DNA of 64,000 nt from Pectobacterium fontis (GCF_000803215.1 NZ_JSXC01000018.1:62001-126000); one strand, 5' to 3'. Numbered from the stretch's first letter, positions 1-11,466 are shown. The notes: a model not told the origin generated them from the sequence alone. Made by a program: numbers and translations.

Positions 1-2
1 GC

Positions 3-443
3 GTCTTGCATCCGAACGAACGACGCGTGTTATACGTGATTGCCGATGAGCTGGGCGTGACGCGTGAGCAGTTTGAGTTCTTTCTGCGGAATATGGAAAG
101 TACCACGGGGCAGCAATCGCGGCAGAACCAGTCACGCCAAAACGGTAAATCGCATCAACGCCGCAGTAATGGCTATTCCAACGGACACTCTTATGGTGGT
201 CAGCGTCCCGCTTCGCCCCCGCGTGGGCCAACCGTTGAAAGTGCCTGCCGAACGTTAGGCGTGCGCAGCAGTGATGACGCGGCGACGATTAAACGGGCTT
301 ATCGCAAACTCATGAGTGAACATCATCCCGATAAGCTGGTCGCCAAGAAGCTTTCGCCGAGGATGATGGAGATGGCCAAACGCAAAGCGCAGGATATCCA
401 GGCCGCTTACGAACTGTTGAAAAGCGCGAATCAGGCAAAATAA
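3..443 (+). CDS. djlA: DnaJ-like membrane co-chaperone DjlA, C-terminal part (5' end outside window)
   Basis: Partial gene: the reading frame is open to the left edge, so the N-terminal membrane anchor and most of the TerB-like region lie outside. What remains is the end of the TerB-like region, a low-complexity linker rich in Q, N, S and G, and a C-terminal J domain with the HPD motif (HHPDKL) needed to stimulate the ATPase of DnaK. DjlA family proteins are inner-membrane DnaK co-chaperones, linked in E. coli to the Rcs envelope-stress pathway. Convergent with rluA, 81 bp away. The position next to rluA-rapA-polB is the same as in E. coli, which supports the name. Confidence 0.93.
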   Translation, partial: VLHPNERRVLYVIADELGVTREQFEFFLRNMESTTGQQSRQNQSRQNGKSHQRRSNGYSNGHSYGGQRPASPPRGPTVESACRTLGVRSSDDAATIKRAYRKLMSEHHPDKLVAKKLSPRMMEMAKRKAQDIQAAYELLKSANQAK

Positions 444-524
444 TCCGCATTTTTCCTCTCTTTTTACTTCTCTGTTTTACCGTTCTACCAACCCAGATGT
501 ACAAATCCTGTCAACGCGTTTATC

Positions 525-1178
525 TCAGAAATCCGCTTCGCAGCGAAAGTGCATTGGCGTATTGAAAGCCGGATGCGTGATAGCCAGTTCTTGCGCGTGT
601 AGTAACAGGCGAGGGGCCAACGCTTTGGCGTCGGGATGGGCATAGAAGCCATCGCCGAGGATAGGGTGGCCGAGTGCCAGCAGATGGACGCGCAGTTGAT
701 GGGAGCGACCGGTAATCGGCATCAGTTTGACGCGCGTCGTACCGTCCTCATCCCGTGAGATCACCTGATATTCAGTCTGTGCCGCTTTGCCTTCTTCAAA
801 GCAGACCTTCTGTTTCGGGCGATTTGGCCAGTCGCAGATCAGCGGCAGATCGATAACGCCTTCATCCTGTTCCATATGTCCCCAGACGCGGGCAAGGTAG
901 GATTTCTTTGGTTCACGCTCGCGAAACTGACGCTTTAATTCGCGTTCGGCGGCTTTCGTCAGTGCGACAGCGATCACACCGCTGGTCGCCATATCCAGAC
1001 GATGCACCGATTCGGCTGTTGGGTAATCCGCCTGAATACGGCTCATCACGCTGTCTTTGTGTTCAGGCGCACGGCCTGGAACCGACAGCAGACCGCTGGG
1101 TTTATTCACCACCATGATGTGCTGATCCTGATACAGAATGTGCAGCCAGGGATCGGTAGGCGGGTTATAGGGTTCCAT
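525..1178 (-). CDS. rluA: Dual-specificity rRNA/tRNA pseudouridine synthase RluA
   Basis: 217 aa. RluA makes pseudouridine at position 746 of 23S rRNA and position 32 of several tRNAs in E. coli. The catalytic motif HRLDMATSG is visible with the nucleophilic Asp at about residue 62, and the family motif GRSHQLRVH follows. The frame runs open upstream to 1328, but I place the start at the ATG at 1178: it gives the family's usual length and N-terminus (MEPYNPP, E. coli MENYNPP type) and has an AAGGTG ribosome binding site just upstream. It lies 168 bp downstream of rapA on the same strand, so it may be read from the rapA promoter or its own. Confidence 0.95.
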   Translation of the reverse strand: MEPYNPPTDPWLHILYQDQHIMVVNKPSGLLSVPGRAPEHKDSVMSRIQADYPTAESVHRLDMATSGVIAVALTKAAERELKRQFREREPKKSYLARVWGHMEQDEGVIDLPLICDWPNRPKQKVCFEEGKAAQTEYQVISRDEDGTTRVKLMPITGRSHQLRVHLLALGHPILGDGFYAHPDAKALAPRLLLHAQELAITHPAFNTPMHFRCEADF

Positions 1179-1346
1179 CGGGGCACCTTTCAGGCAACAT
1201 ATAATGTGTGATATTAGGGAGAACACGGGGATGAGGTTCCCGCAGGGAGGCCTCGCCCCGTGGTATGCCCGTGTATCTCGATTTTGCAAACAACATGCCG
1301 TTTTAGCAGCGGTATGGCGTGATGCCAATACCGCTGTCAGAAACGC

Positions 1347-4250
1347 TTACTGGTGCGTCACCACCACCAGACGGATCGCATCCAGACGCCAGTTGGCTTC
1401 ATGGAGATTGCTTAGTACCTGTTCACGCTGGTTTTCCAGCGCTGTCAGTTCATCTTCACGAATGTTGGGGTTAACGGCTTTTAGCGCTTCCAGACGTTCC
1501 AGTTCGCGGCGCAATTGCAGGTCGGCCTGCTCCTGAGCCTCGGCGATAAGCTGGCGTGCCTGCGTTTCTACCAGCGCTTCCGCCTGTTGCAACATGGCAT
1601 GAACATCGGCCTGTACCGCATTCACCAGCTTGCTGGACGTATGACGGTTTACCGCATTAAGCTGGCGGTTGAAGCTTTCAAACTCAACCTGTGCCGCCAG
1701 ATTGGTGCCTTTACGGTCCATCAGCAGGCGAACCGGCGTTGGCGGCAGGAAACGGGTCAGTTGCAGGTGTTTCGGCGCCTGCGCTTCCACAACGTACACC
1801 AGTTCCGCCAGCAGCGTGCCGACCGGTAACGCTTTATTTTTCAATAATGACACCGCGCAGCTTCCAGTATCACCGGATAGCACCAGATCCAGCCCGTTAC
1901 GGATCAGCGGGTGTTCCCAACTGATAAACTGGGCGTCTTCACGCGAGAGCGCCTGATCGCGATCGAACGTGATCGTGCAGCCGTCCTGTGGCAAACCGGG
2001 GAAATCCGGCACCAGCATATGATCGGATGGGGTCAGGATGATCAGATTGTCACTGCGATCTTCCTGATTGATGCCAACAATATCAAACAAGTTCAGCGCA
2101 AATGTCACCAGATTGACATCATTATCCTGCTCGGCAATGGCCTGCGCCAACTGCTGCGCTTTTTCACCACCGTTAGAGTGCATTTCCAGCAGGCGATCGC
2201 GACCTTGTTCAAGCTGTTGTTTCAGGCTGTCGTGCTGTTGGCGGCAGGTATGGATAAATTCATCCAATCCCTGCTGTTCACCGACCGTCGTCAGCCGCTC
2301 GATCAACTGCGTATGGTGGGCATCATAGATGGTGCGGCCTGTCGGGCAGGTGTGCTCAAACGCATCCAGCCCTTCGTGATACCAGCGCACCAGTAAAGCC
2401 TGTGCGGTGTTTTCCAGATACGGCACCATAATCTGAATTTCTTTGGCCTGTCCGATACGATCCAGACGACCGATACGCTGTTCCAGCAGGTCAGGGTTGA
2501 ATGGCAGATCGAACATGACCAAATGGCTGGCAAACTGGAAATTACGCCCCTCGGAACCGATCTCTGAACAGATTAACACCTGTGCGCCTTCTTCTTCAGA
2601 AGCAAAATAGGCGGCGGCACGGTCACGTTCCAGAATCGACAATCCTTCATGGAAGACGGCGGCGCGGATCGCTTCACGCGTACGCAGCACCTGCTCCAGT
2701 TGCAGTGCTGTAGCGGCCTGCGCACAGATCACCAGCACTTTTTCATCGCGGTTTGCTGTCAGGTAGTTAAGCAGCCATTCCACGCGTGGATCGAAGTTCC
2801 ACCAGGTGGCATCGTCACCTTCAAGTTGCTGATAAATTTGTTCTGGGTACAGCATGTCGCGGGCGCGTACTTCCAGCGCTTTATTGGCGTTCATGATGCC
2901 AGAGACTTTAATCGCTGTTTGATACTGTGCTGGCAACGGCAGACGGATTTGATGCAGGACACGTTGCGGGAAACCTTTCACGCCCTGACGGGTGTTACGG
3001 AACAGCACGCGGCTGGTGCCGTGGCGATCCATCAGCATAGCGATCAGCTCCTGACGCGCTTTCTGATTGTCATCGCTGTCACTGTTAATGGCTTTCAGCA
3101 GCGGCTCAATATCCTGCTCACCCAGCAGGTCGCTCAGCGCGTTCAGTTCCGCCGTTTGCGCTTTCTCACCGGCTAATAGCAGCGTGACCGCATCGGCAAC
3201 CGGACGATACTGCTGCTGTTCGGCAACGAACTCCTGATAGTCGTGGAAGCGGTTAGGATCGAGCAGACGTAAACGTGCAAAGTGGCTCTGCTGGCCGAGC
3301 TGTTCCGGCGTCGCGGTTAACAGCAAAACCGCTGGTGTCGCGCGCGCCAGCGTTTCGATGGCCTGATATTCCGGGCTGGGGCTTTCTTCGCTCCAGACCA
3401 GATGATGCGCTTCATCCACCACCAGCAGATCCCAGTCGGCGTTGACTAACTGGGCAAAACGTTGAGCGTTGCGTTGAACAAAGCCCAGTGAACAGATCAC
3501 CAATTGCTCGGTTTCAAATGGATTGCTGCTGTCCAGCTTGGCTTCAGCGTAGCGCTCGTCGTCAAACAGTGAGAATAACAGGTTAAAGCGGCGCAGCATT
3601 TCGACTAGCCACTGATGTTGCAGGGTTTCAGGTACGATAATCAGCACACGGCTGGCACGACCCGCCAGTAACTGCTGGTGGATGATCATGCCCGCTTCAA
3701 TGGTTTTTCCCAAACCGACTTCATCTGCCAGCAAAACGCGTGGCGCATGGCGTTGGCCGACTTCATGAGCGATGTGAAGCTGGTGAGGGATGAGGCTGGC
3801 ACGCATGCCACGTAAACCGACCTGCTGTTGCAGCGCCTGCTCGTTCTGATGCTTGCGCGCACGATAGCGCAGGGCAAAGCGATCCATGCGATCAATCTGT
3901 CCGGCGAACAGGCGATCTTGCGGTTTGTTGAACGTCAGTTTGCTGTCCAGAAAGACTTCGCGCAGTTCCACCGATGTGTCATCGTCCAGGCGTTGGCCGC
4001 AATACACCAGCAATCCTTTTTCTTCTCGCACGTCATCTACTTTAAGCTGCCAGCCTTCGTGGCTGGTGACGGTGTCGCCGGGATTGAACATCACGCGGGT
4101 GATGGGGGCGTCACTGCGGGAATAAAGTCGGTTTTCACCGCTGGCAGGGAAAAGCAGCGTTATCATACGTGTATCGACGGCAACAACCGTTCCCAGTCCA
4201 AGTTCGCTTTCCGTATCGCTGATCCAGCGCTGACCAAGTGTAAAAGGCAT
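1347..4250 (-). CDS. rapA: RNA polymerase-associated ATPase RapA (HepA)
   Basis: 967 aa, against 968 in E. coli. RapA is a Swi2/Snf2-type ATPase bound to core RNA polymerase that promotes enzyme recycling after termination. The N-terminal Tudor-like region starts with [20 protein letters not shown]. The helicase core follows, with Walker A ([12 protein letters not shown], near residues 176-187), a DEAH box (VVDEAHH, near 280), and the second RecA-like lobe with a helicase C motif ([12 protein letters not shown]). The C-terminal third matches the RapA-specific domains. Full length with no interruption. It is flanked by polB upstream and rluA downstream on the same strand, as in E. coli. Confidence 0.97.
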   Translation of the reverse strand: MPFTLGQRWISDTESELGLGTVVAVDTRMITLLFPASGENRLYSRSDAPITRVMFNPGDTVTSHEGWQLKVDDVREEKGLLVYCGQRLDDDTSVELREVFLDSKLTFNKPQDRLFAGQIDRMDRFALRYRARKHQNEQALQQQVGLRGMRASLIPHQLHIAHEVGQRHAPRVLLADEVGLGKTIEAGMIIHQQLLAGRASRVLIIVPETLQHQWLVEMLRRFNLLFSLFDDERYAEAKLDSSNPFETEQLVICSLGFVQRNAQRFAQLVNADWDLLVVDEAHHLVWSEESPSPEYQAIETLARATPAVLLLTATPEQLGQQSHFARLRLLDPNRFHDYQEFVAEQQQYRPVADAVTLLLAGEKAQTAELNALSDLLGEQDIEPLLKAINSDSDDNQKARQELIAMLMDRHGTSRVLFRNTRQGVKGFPQRVLHQIRLPLPAQYQTAIKVSGIMNANKALEVRARDMLYPEQIYQQLEGDDATWWNFDPRVEWLLNYLTANRDEKVLVICAQAATALQLEQVLRTREAIRAAVFHEGLSILERDRAAAYFASEEEGAQVLICSEIGSEGRNFQFASHLVMFDLPFNPDLLEQRIGRLDRIGQAKEIQIMVPYLENTAQALLVRWYHEGLDAFEHTCPTGRTIYDAHHTQLIERLTTVGEQQGLDEFIHTCRQQHDSLKQQLEQGRDRLLEMHSNGGEKAQQLAQAIAEQDNDVNLVTFALNLFDIVGINQEDRSDNLIILTPSDHMLVPDFPGLPQDGCTITFDRDQALSREDAQFISWEHPLIRNGLDLVLSGDTGSCAVSLLKNKALPVGTLLAELVYVVEAQAPKHLQLTRFLPPTPVRLLMDRKGTNLAAQVEFESFNRQLNAVNRHTSSKLVNAVQADVHAMLQQAEALVETQARQLIAEAQEQADLQLRRELERLEALKAVNPNIREDELTALENQREQVLSNLHEANWRLDAIRLVVVTHQ

Positions 4251-4434
4251 AAATTCTTAGCTCGATGTTCGTCTGTGTCGGGGAAATGTCTGATTACATT
4301 ATCGGGTGCCGATAATGCTGCTGATGCACATTCAGAAAGGGCGTTATGGTAATGGATGATGCCGCATTCGTCACCCCTCAAACTTGCTGTACCACGAATT
4401 AAGGCTTTTCATTGAAAACATTAACCGCTTCCAT

Positions 4435-6801
4435 TCAAAACAAACCCATCTGGCCTGTCACCAGCGTCGTAAAATCGTCATGCAGGAAAGGGAGAATGGC
4501 GTCTGCGACGGGCTGGAGTTGGCGTTCCACATAATGCTGATAATCCAGCGGTGAATGCCGGGTTTCCAGCGGCTCAGGGCCGTTAACCGTCATCACATAA
4601 CTGATCCAGCCACCGTTTTGGTATTGTAGCGGTCGCCCTTGCTGACGGTTGTAGTCATCGGCAATTTTAGCGGCTCTGGCGTGTGGCGGCACGTTGCGTT
4701 GGTAATCATCCAGTCGGCGGCGTAAGCGTTTACGGTAGATCAGCAGGTCGTCAAACTCGCCGTTCAGCGTGCGGTCAACATACTCTCGCAGCCAGTCCTG
4801 ATAAGGCTTCTGTTGAAAAATCAGCAGATAGAGCTGCTGCTGAAACTGCTGCGCCAGTGGCGTCCAGTCGGTTCGCACGGTTTCCAGCCCTTTGAACACC
4901 ATCTTTTCACCTTGTGGCGTGTCAATGAGTCCGGCATAGCGCTTTTTACTGCCTTGCTCGGCACCGCGAATTGTTGGCATCAGAAAGCGGCGAAAATGGG
5001 TTTCAAACTCCAGTTCCAGCGCGCTGGTCAACTGCTGGGTGTCTTGTAGGTGCCGTGTCCACCACTGGTTAACGTGTTGCACCAGCGTCCTACCAATCTG
5101 TGTGGCTTCCTCTTCGCTGTGCGCGTGTTTCAGCCAGACAAAGGTCGAATCAGTATCGCCATAAATTACCTGATAGCCTTGTTTTTCAATCAGTTCGCGC
5201 GTTTGGCGCATGATTTCATGGCCGCGCAGGGTGATGGAAGAGGCAAGGCGCGGGTCGAAGAAGCGACAGCCTGTCGCACCCAGTACGCCATAAAAGGCAT
5301 TCATGATGATTTTTAACGCCTGTGACAGCGGTTTATTATTCGTGCGTTTTGCCGCTTCTCGCCCTTGCCAGATTTGCTCGACAATCGCGGGTAAACAGTG
5401 CCGATCGCGAGAGAACCACGCGCCGCGAAAGCCAGGGACGGCGTGCTGATCATCTGGATTCTGTGTTCCCACCGCCAGCCCGACCGGATCGATCAGGAAC
5501 GTGCGGATGATCGAGGGATACAGGCTTTTGTAATCCAGTACGAGCACTGAATCATACAGACCGGGGCGTGAATCCATTACAAATCCGCCGGGGCTGGCCT
5601 CCAGTGCGACATCACCCAGATTGGGGGCGACGAACCCCATGCGATGCATACGTGGTAAATAGAGATGGGAAAAGGCTGCGACGGAACCGCCGCTGCGGTC
5701 GGCTGCCAACCCCGTTACGCTGGCGCGCTCCAGTAGGAAAGGTAATAGCTCGGTTTTGGCGAAAATACGCGTGACCAGTTCGCAGTCTTGCAGGTTATAG
5801 CGAGCAAGTGCGGGTTTATCTTCAGCAAAACGCCGGTCAATTTCATCCATCCGTTGATAGGGGGTGTCGATGGCTTTGCCTTCCCCGAGTAGCGACTGTG
5901 CGACGAATTCCAGACTAAACGAGGCAAAATTCCACGTCGCGGATTTGAGCGCGTCAATGCCGTCAATAATCAGGCGGCCAGTGGCGCTGGCAAAAAAATG
6001 CCCCTGTTTGAAGCCGTGTTCTCGCCATTCCAGCACCTGCCCGTTACGCCCCAGTTTGAGAGGAATGTGGTAACGCTCGGCATGTTTTTGTAACACGCGC
6101 AGGTCAAACTGCACCAGATTCCAGCCGATGATGGCATCGGGATCGTATTGTTGCATCCATTCATTCAGCCTTTCCAGCAGCAGCGGGCGGCTGGCGACGT
6201 ACTCAAGATTAAAATCATCGTGTTCGGCAGGCGTACCGTTCGGTGGCCCGAGCATGTAAACCTGACGCTGCCCGCAGCCCTCCAGCCCAATACAGTAAAG
6301 CTCGCCGTGGCGGTTGGTTTCGATATCCAACGACACTAGCCTGAGCGTCGGGCGGTAATCGGGATTGGGTTTCATGCGGGTGTCGGTCAGCAGATTACCT
6401 GACGTAGGTGTACCGCTCAGCCACACTGGCGCGGTGATAAAGCGCTCCATGAGAAAGCGCTCAGTCGGGCGAATATCGGCTTCGTAGACCTGAACGCCTC
6501 CCTCGCGCAGCAACTTTTCCAGGCGCAGCAGTTGGCGGTATTGTGGGCAATACAAACCTAGCAGCGGTTGATGGTGGAAATCCTGCATGTCTAGGGGTTT
6601 TAACTGCCAGCGTTTTTCCGATTGTAGGTGCACTCTTGCGCGAGCTTCCTGCTGCGCGGGAATAAAGGCAACCGCGTGCTGCACGGGCAAACGAGCCAAC
6701 AGCGGGCCCTCATCGGTGGCCAGCCAAAATTCAACCTGCGTGCCTGCTGGCGTATCGTTCCAGTGGCGGGTTAGTAGAAACCCCTGACGAAGCTGAGTCA
6801 C
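4435..6801 (-). CDS. polB: DNA polymerase II
   Basis: 788 aa family B polymerase (E. coli Pol II has 783). The 3'-5' exonuclease motifs are present in order: [19 protein letters not shown] and YNLQDCELV. The polymerase motifs are [10 protein letters not shown] (motif A) and YGDTDSTFV (motif C, with the two metal-binding Asp). Pol II takes part in replication restart and translesion synthesis after DNA damage and belongs to the SOS regulon (dinA). A LexA-like half-conserved site lies 51-66 bp upstream of the start. There is a 184-bp gap to rapA with no gene. In E. coli the araBAD operon follows upstream of polB; here a diguanylate cyclase takes that place. Confidence 0.97.
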   Translation of the reverse strand: MTQLRQGFLLTRHWNDTPAGTQVEFWLATDEGPLLARLPVQHAVAFIPAQQEARARVHLQSEKRWQLKPLDMQDFHHQPLLGLYCPQYRQLLRLEKLLREGGVQVYEADIRPTERFLMERFITAPVWLSGTPTSGNLLTDTRMKPNPDYRPTLRLVSLDIETNRHGELYCIGLEGCGQRQVYMLGPPNGTPAEHDDFNLEYVASRPLLLERLNEWMQQYDPDAIIGWNLVQFDLRVLQKHAERYHIPLKLGRNGQVLEWREHGFKQGHFFASATGRLIIDGIDALKSATWNFASFSLEFVAQSLLGEGKAIDTPYQRMDEIDRRFAEDKPALARYNLQDCELVTRIFAKTELLPFLLERASVTGLAADRSGGSVAAFSHLYLPRMHRMGFVAPNLGDVALEASPGGFVMDSRPGLYDSVLVLDYKSLYPSIIRTFLIDPVGLAVGTQNPDDQHAVPGFRGAWFSRDRHCLPAIVEQIWQGREAAKRTNNKPLSQALKIIMNAFYGVLGATGCRFFDPRLASSITLRGHEIMRQTRELIEKQGYQVIYGDTDSTFVWLKHAHSEEEATQIGRTLVQHVNQWWTRHLQDTQQLTSALELEFETHFRRFLMPTIRGAEQGSKKRYAGLIDTPQGEKMVFKGLETVRTDWTPLAQQFQQQLYLLIFQQKPYQDWLREYVDRTLNGEFDDLLIYRKRLRRRLDDYQRNVPPHARAAKIADDYNRQQGRPLQYQNGGWISYVMTVNGPEPLETRHSPLDYQHYVERQLQPVADAILPFLHDDFTTLVTGQMGLF

Positions 6802-6851
6802 TAAGTGGCCTTTTATCGCGAGCGGGATAAGAAAAGAGAGTAACGTTAAGT

Positions 6852-6867
6852 ATGGTTATTTATACAG
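6852..6867 (-). promoter_or_regulatory. Putative LexA (SOS) box upstream of polB
   Basis: On the minus strand the site reads CTGTATAAATAACCAT. It matches the LexA consensus (CTGT-N8-ACAG) at 12 of 16 positions; one half-site is perfect (CTGT) and the other is degenerate (CCAT). It lies about 50 bp upstream of the polB start, where the SOS operator sits in E. coli. Known: polB is LexA-controlled in E. coli. Inference: a weaker operator here. Confidence 0.5.
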
Positions 6868-6918
6868 GTGATGTCCAGTATCCTGAGACATCACCGAGAT
6901 AAAGAAGGAGAAAGGGGA

Positions 6919-8499
6919 TTAACGCTCGTTGCCGGAGGTGGAAACCACGCGATTGCGACCTTCCTGTTTGGCCTGATACAGGGCTTCATCCGCCAGCTTA
7001 AAGGTGCGCTCGATCGATATAGTGCTTACGTCCGGTTCCCATAGGGCGACACCTAATGAGATGGTGATATTACCTACTACAGGGATCGTCGATTCCTGCA
7101 TGCGCTTCCGTAGCCGTTCAGCAATATTGATAGCGACGTCCAGACTGGTTTCCGGCAGCAGGATAAGGAACTCTTCACCGCCGCTGCGGCACAGAATGTC
7201 GGTATCGCGTGAGCTGGTGCGAATAAGCTGTGAGAGATAGCGGATGACATTATCCCCTACATCATGGCCGTAGGTGTCATTGATGCGTTTAAAGCGATCG
7301 ATATCCAGTGCGATAATCGCGAAACTTTTCTGCCCCATCTGCCAGTAGCGGAGCACGCTATCCAAACCACGACGATTGAGCAACTCGGTCATTGGGTCAG
7401 AATGGGCCTCTGAACGTAATTTACCAATCTTACGCTGGAGGAGATCGATACCCAGCAACATCGCCTGTTTGAGCTGTGAGGCTTCAAAATACCAGGAGTG
7501 GATGTTTCTGATATCGTCGGAAACGTCCGTGGCATCCATCTTATTGGCGCTTCGAGCCAGCAGCCACAGCGGCTGTGCGATGAGTCGGGCAAGCAGCCAG
7601 ACGCAGAAGATAGTCAACAGGGCGAGTGGGAGCGTATGGCGCAGCACATTCAGCATCAGGCCATCCAGTGGTTTCAGTGTGGTGGCAGTCGGACGCAGCG
7701 CCACAATCTCCCATTGTGAGGTCGTTTCAATCGCATAGCCCGCGAGCATCGGCTCACCCAGGTCGTTCAGCGTATGTTGGCTGCCGTTCTCTTCATGTTG
7801 CGTGTCGATCGCCTCGATCGTGTTCTCTGTTTCGCCAACGCGTTCTATATCACGGTGATACAGCATTCTTTTATTTTTGTCGGTGACGTAAATATAGGAG
7901 CCATCGCGGTAATAGTGTTTGTCTAACAAGGTATTGAGGACACTGGGTTGCTTAAGATAGATCGAGCCACCAATAAACCCTTTGTAGCGACCATCCCGTG
8001 TGAAAATCGGTGAAGAGATGAGTATAAGAAAGTTATTAGCGGCAGAAACATAGGGCTGGCTGATAAGCGGTTTCTTTTCTCTCAACGCTTCGAGTGCGCC
8101 TGCTGTTGTGAGGCTTCTCTCGATTAATTGGAACGTATCGGGTGAAGTGGCTCTGACAACACCTTTCTCATCGGCAATGACGACGGAATTGAAATTGCTG
8201 GTTTGTAACCGCAGGCGGTCAGCTTCTTTAAGCAGATTAACCTGATCGTCCATCTGGGTCGCGACGATAGTGGCGCTATAGGCGAGCTGCTGCTGAGCTT
8301 CTTTAAAAAAAGAATGCGTCATCGCCGCGAGCTTGGTGGCATAGACGCGATTGGCTTCCAGTGTGTTATCAATCAGAAGTTCACGTTGGACGCGGTAGCT
8401 GGCATAAAAACTGTTTGCCAGCGTTACCAATGCGCTTGCCACTGCCAGAAATAGGATAAGACGTCGTAATCCGAAATGGGTGAGTAGTTTAAAAAACAT
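6919..8499 (-). CDS. Membrane diguanylate cyclase with periplasmic sensor domain
   Basis: About 526 aa from the ATG at 8499 (MFFKLLTHFG); an ATG at 8580 in the same frame would add 27 residues with no sign of conservation. An N-terminal membrane segment (near residues 10-35) is followed by a periplasmic region of about 230 residues that resembles a double-Cache ligand sensor, then a second membrane segment (LALLTIFCVWLLARLIAQP) and a C-terminal GGDEF domain. The active-site motif is GGEEF (near residue 440). It is preceded at the right spacing by RDTD, an RxxD inhibitory site, so the enzyme should make cyclic di-GMP from two GTP and be product-inhibited. It has no EAL domain. Which of the many paralogues it is cannot be told. 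Confidence 0.85.
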   Translation of the reverse strand: MFFKLLTHFGLRRLILFLAVASALVTLANSFYASYRVQRELLIDNTLEANRVYATKLAAMTHSFFKEAQQQLAYSATIVATQMDDQVNLLKEADRLRLQTSNFNSVVIADEKGVVRATSPDTFQLIERSLTTAGALEALREKKPLISQPYVSAANNFLILISSPIFTRDGRYKGFIGGSIYLKQPSVLNTLLDKHYYRDGSYIYVTDKNKRMLYHRDIERVGETENTIEAIDTQHEENGSQHTLNDLGEPMLAGYAIETTSQWEIVALRPTATTLKPLDGLMLNVLRHTLPLALLTIFCVWLLARLIAQPLWLLARSANKMDATDVSDDIRNIHSWYFEASQLKQAMLLGIDLLQRKIGKLRSEAHSDPMTELLNRRGLDSVLRYWQMGQKSFAIIALDIDRFKRINDTYGHDVGDNVIRYLSQLIRTSSRDTDILCRSGGEEFLILLPETSLDVAINIAERLRKRMQESTIPVVGNITISLGVALWEPDVSTISIERTFKLADEALYQAKQEGRNRVVSTSGNER

Positions 8500-8645
8500 A
8501 ATGGCAGTGCCGCACAGTGGCAAAAAATGACCGCTATCATAAGTGTTGCTGACCATTGGTGCAAAAGAATTGACCAGCAATCAGGAGTTGACGGCGTCTG
8601 CTATGATCCAGACAATCCTTGTTTTTATAAAATACAGGTAAGTTT

Positions 8646-9416
8646 ATGGAAGCGTGGCTGGATCATCTGGTTACTCAATCGCTCGCGTATTCACTGATCG
8701 CCGTCATGCTGGTTGCCTTTCTGGAGTCTCTGGCTCTGGTGGGGCTATTGTTGCCGGGAACGGTGATGATGGCAACGCTCGGGGCATTGATTGGCAGTGG
8801 ACAAATGGGGCTGTATCCTGCGTGGGCGGCTGGGATTATTGGCTGTCTGCTAGGGGACTGGATTTCCTATTTTATTGGCAGGCGTTTCAAAGCGCCGCTG
8901 CATAATTGGTCTTTCCTGAAAAAGTATCAGTCGTTACTGAATAAAACCGAGTATGCGCTGTATCAGCACCCGATGCCGACGATCTTGATCGGGCGTTTTG
9001 TCGGCCCGACACGTCCGTTAATCCCCATGGTGGCGGGAATGCTGGGGCTGCCGCCTTATAAATTTGCTGTGCCGAATATCATCGGCTGCCTGCTGTGGCC
9101 ACCCGCCTATTTCTTGCCCGGCATTCTGGCCGGGGTTGCGATTGATATTCCCGCAGGGGCGAACAGCGCAGGGTTTAAGTGGCTGCTGCTGATTACCGCG
9201 GTCGCGCTGTGGGTCGCTGGCTGGTTAACCTGGCGCTGGTGGCGTAGTGATAAACGTAAACATCGCGATTGGTTTAGCAGAAAGATGCCGCTCAGACGTC
9301 TGCGCTGGGTTGCGCCTGTGGTGTCCGTGGCGGCGATTGCCTTGCTGGTTGTGTTGATTCAACATCCGTTGATGCCGGTTTATCGGCACCTGCTATGGCA
9401 GGTATTAAACGGGTGA
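8646..9416 (+). CDS. yabI: DedA family inner-membrane protein YabI
   Basis: 256 aa polytopic membrane protein, closely matching E. coli YabI (254 aa). DedA proteins support envelope integrity and proton-motive-force-dependent phenotypes, and recent work links the superfamily to lipid-carrier flipping; the exact substrate of YabI is not settled. Conserved features visible: FLESLALVGLLLPGT near the N-terminus, GRFVGPTRPLIPMVAGM near residue 120, and several hydrophobic segments to the C-terminus. It diverges from the diguanylate cyclase and converges on ilvN. In E. coli yabI is next to thiQ; here about 4.4 kb (ilvBN and a GH43 gene) separates the two. Confidence 0.93.
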   Translation: MEAWLDHLVTQSLAYSLIAVMLVAFLESLALVGLLLPGTVMMATLGALIGSGQMGLYPAWAAGIIGCLLGDWISYFIGRRFKAPLHNWSFLKKYQSLLNKTEYALYQHPMPTILIGRFVGPTRPLIPMVAGMLGLPPYKFAVPNIIGCLLWPPAYFLPGILAGVAIDIPAGANSAGFKWLLLITAVALWVAGWLTWRWWRSDKRKHRDWFSRKMPLRRLRWVAPVVSVAAIALLVVLIQHPLMPVYRHLLWQVLNG

Positions 9417-9425
9417 TCGTAGGCA

Positions 9426-9445
9426 GGCCGGGAAAAGCCCCGGCC
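9426..9445. terminator. Hairpin between convergent yabI and ilvN
   Basis: The arms GGCCGGG and CCCGGCC flank a 6-nt loop. It sits 10 bp after the yabI stop and 40 bp after the ilvN stop, so it could end transcripts from both sides. There is no long T run on either side, so it is a candidate only. Confidence 0.55.
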
Positions 9446-9484
9446 AAACTATATATTTGATCAAATACGTATTGATGCCATTCG

Positions 9485-9802
9485 CTAGCGGTAAAATTCG
9501 GCGACCTGCTCGAAAATTCGCATTTCTTCACCGTGACGGCGCACCTGAAGCACGTCTTCCAGCTTTTCCACCTGGCTTATCATCTGCTGTAGCCGCTGGT
9601 CATCTTTGACCAGTAGCCAAATCCGGCTTTCCTCACCGTCTGCCAGCGGCATACACAAAATCCCTTCCACGTTAAATGCCCGGCGGGCAAACAGGCCGCA
9701 AACGTGTGACATCACGCCGGGGTGATTGCGCACAGAGAGTTCAAGCGTGACCTGATTTGCAGTGGATTGCGTTAGTGAAGTTGATTGAGTTGGCATAGTC
9801 AT
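9485..9802 (-). CDS. ilvN: Acetolactate synthase I, small regulatory subunit
   Basis: 105 aa from the ATG at 9802; a second in-frame ATG at 9796 would give 103. One ACT domain: [25 protein letters not shown] matches the valine-binding regulatory subunit IlvN (E. coli 96 aa) far better than the longer IlvH, which is also present at 31 kb. It binds the catalytic subunit IlvB, raises its activity and confers valine feedback inhibition. Its start codon overlaps the ilvB stop codon (TAATG), so translation is probably coupled. Confidence 0.94.
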   Translation of the reverse strand: MTMPTQSTSLTQSTANQVTLELSVRNHPGVMSHVCGLFARRAFNVEGILCMPLADGEESRIWLLVKDDQRLQQMISQVEKLEDVLQVRRHGEEMRIFEQVAEFYR

Positions 9803-11466
9803 TAATCTCCGATCATATCGATGTTTGCTGCGCCCGGAGGCACCATCGGAAAAACTTTTTCATTGGCGTCAATGCGTACGTGGATCAGCGCTGGCCCCGG
9901 TTGGTTGAGCGCGTCTTGCAACGCAGCCTGTGGATCGGCGGCGGCGTTCAGATCGCAGGTTGCAAAGCCGAAGCCAGCGGCAATCGCGAGGAAATTCGCA
10001 CTGTAGCGGTAATCGGCGGCGAAAATGCGCTGTTGGAAAAACAGATCCTGTTGCTGATGAACCAGACCGAGTGACTGATTGTTCATCAGGACGATTTTGA
10101 CGTTTAGCCCTTCTTCCGCTGCGGTTGCCATTTCCTGAATATTCATCATCAGGCTGCCGTCACCAGAGAAACACACCACGGTACGCTCGGGTTCAGCCAG
10201 CGCGGCGCCAATCGCCGCTGGCAAGCCAAAGCCCATGGTTCCAAGCCCGCCAGACGTCAGCCACTGGCGTGGGCGGCGCAGCGGATAAGATTGGGCAACC
10301 CACATCTGGTGCTGACCAACATCGGTTGCGATGATGGCATCATCCGTCAGCGCCCGTGCGGTGGCCTGAACCAGACCATAATGACTTAAGGGGTCGTCAG
10401 CATTCGGCATGCTGAATGGAAACTCCTGTTGCAGCCCGCAGACGGTTGCACGCCATGCGTTACGCTGCTGCGGCGTAATGTGAGGCAGCAGATGATCCAA
10501 TGCCTCCGCGACATCCGCATTGATCGCCACATGCGGCTGGCGGATCTTGCCCAATTCAGCGGGATCGATATCGATGTGAATGATGCTGGCATTCGGGCAA
10601 AACTGTTCCGCTTTACCAATCGCGCGGTCGTCAAAACGCGCACCCAGCACAATTAACAAATCTGCCTGCTGTAAGATTAGATTGGTTGATCGTGCGGCGT
10701 GCATACCCAGCATACCCAGCGACAGCGGGTGATCGACAGGCATGGCACCCAGCGCCATCAGCGTCATGGTGGTTGGCAGGTTGGCACGTTCAGCCAGTTG
10801 CACCGCCTGCTCGTGCGCAGCACCGCTAACAATGCCGCCGCCCAGATAGAGAATCGGGCGTTGAGCGGCGTTAATCATCGCCGCCGCTCGCGCGATCTCC
10901 TGCTGTGGAATCGTGGGCGGCGTATCGAGAGGAAAGGCATCGGGCAGTGCATCCAGTTCAATGGTCGCGGTCTGGATATCTTTGGGAATATCGATCCACA
11001 CCGGACCAGGACGACCCGACTGCGCAATGCGGAAGGCTTCCGGGATCACGCGCGGCAGATCGTTGATGTCGCGAACCAGATAGTTATGTTTGGTGACAGG
11101 AATAGAGATGCCGTAGGTATCGACTTCCTGAAACGCATCGGTGCCGATCATGCCGGAAGGCACCTGACCAGTGATACACACCAGCGGGATCGAATCCAGT
11201 TTGGCATCGGCAATTGCGGTGAGCAGGTTGGTCGCCCCTGGGCCACTTGAGGCCATACAGACCGCGGCGCGCCCGCTGGCACGCGCCATGCCTTGTGCCA
11301 TAAATCCCGCGCCTTGCTCGTGTCGAGCCAGAACGTGGCGGATTGTCTTACTCTGGCCTAATGCATCATATAGCGGCAGAGCCGCGCCACCGGGGATACC
11401 CGCGACGGTGGTGATGCCCTGCTGTTCGAGCAGCCGAACAATTAACTGAGCGCCTGTATAACGCAT
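9802..11466 (-). CDS. ilvB: Acetolactate synthase I, large catalytic subunit
   Basis: 554 aa thiamine-diphosphate enzyme that condenses two pyruvate to 2-acetolactate (valine/leucine route) or pyruvate with 2-oxobutyrate (isoleucine route). The catalytic Glu lies in [16 protein letters not shown], and the ThDP/Mg motif begins GDGSLMMN. I chose the ATG at 11466 ([10 protein letters not shown]) because AAGGA sits 7 nt upstream; the in-frame ATG at 11481 overlaps that ribosome binding site and has none of its own. It is preceded by the ivbL leader and attenuator, so expression should respond to charged Val-tRNA. The residues fit IlvB ([25 protein letters not shown]) and not IlvI or IlvG. Confidence 0.95.
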   Translation of the reverse strand: MRYTGAQLIVRLLEQQGITTVAGIPGGAALPLYDALGQSKTIRHVLARHEQGAGFMAQGMARASGRAAVCMASSGPGATNLLTAIADAKLDSIPLVCITGQVPSGMIGTDAFQEVDTYGISIPVTKHNYLVRDINDLPRVIPEAFRIAQSGRPGPVWIDIPKDIQTATIELDALPDAFPLDTPPTIPQQEIARAAAMINAAQRPILYLGGGIVSGAAHEQAVQLAERANLPTTMTLMALGAMPVDHPLSLGMLGMHAARSTNLILQQADLLIVLGARFDDRAIGKAEQFCPNASIIHIDIDPAELGKIRQPHVAINADVAEALDHLLPHITPQQRNAWRATVCGLQQEFPFSMPNADDPLSHYGLVQATARALTDDAIIATDVGQHQMWVAQSYPLRRPRQWLTSGGLGTMGFGLPAAIGAALAEPERTVVCFSGDGSLMMNIQEMATAAEEGLNVKIVLMNNQSLGLVHQQQDLFFQQRIFAADYRYSANFLAIAAGFGFATCDLNAAADPQAALQDALNQPGPALIHVRIDANEKVFPMVPPGAANIDMIGD

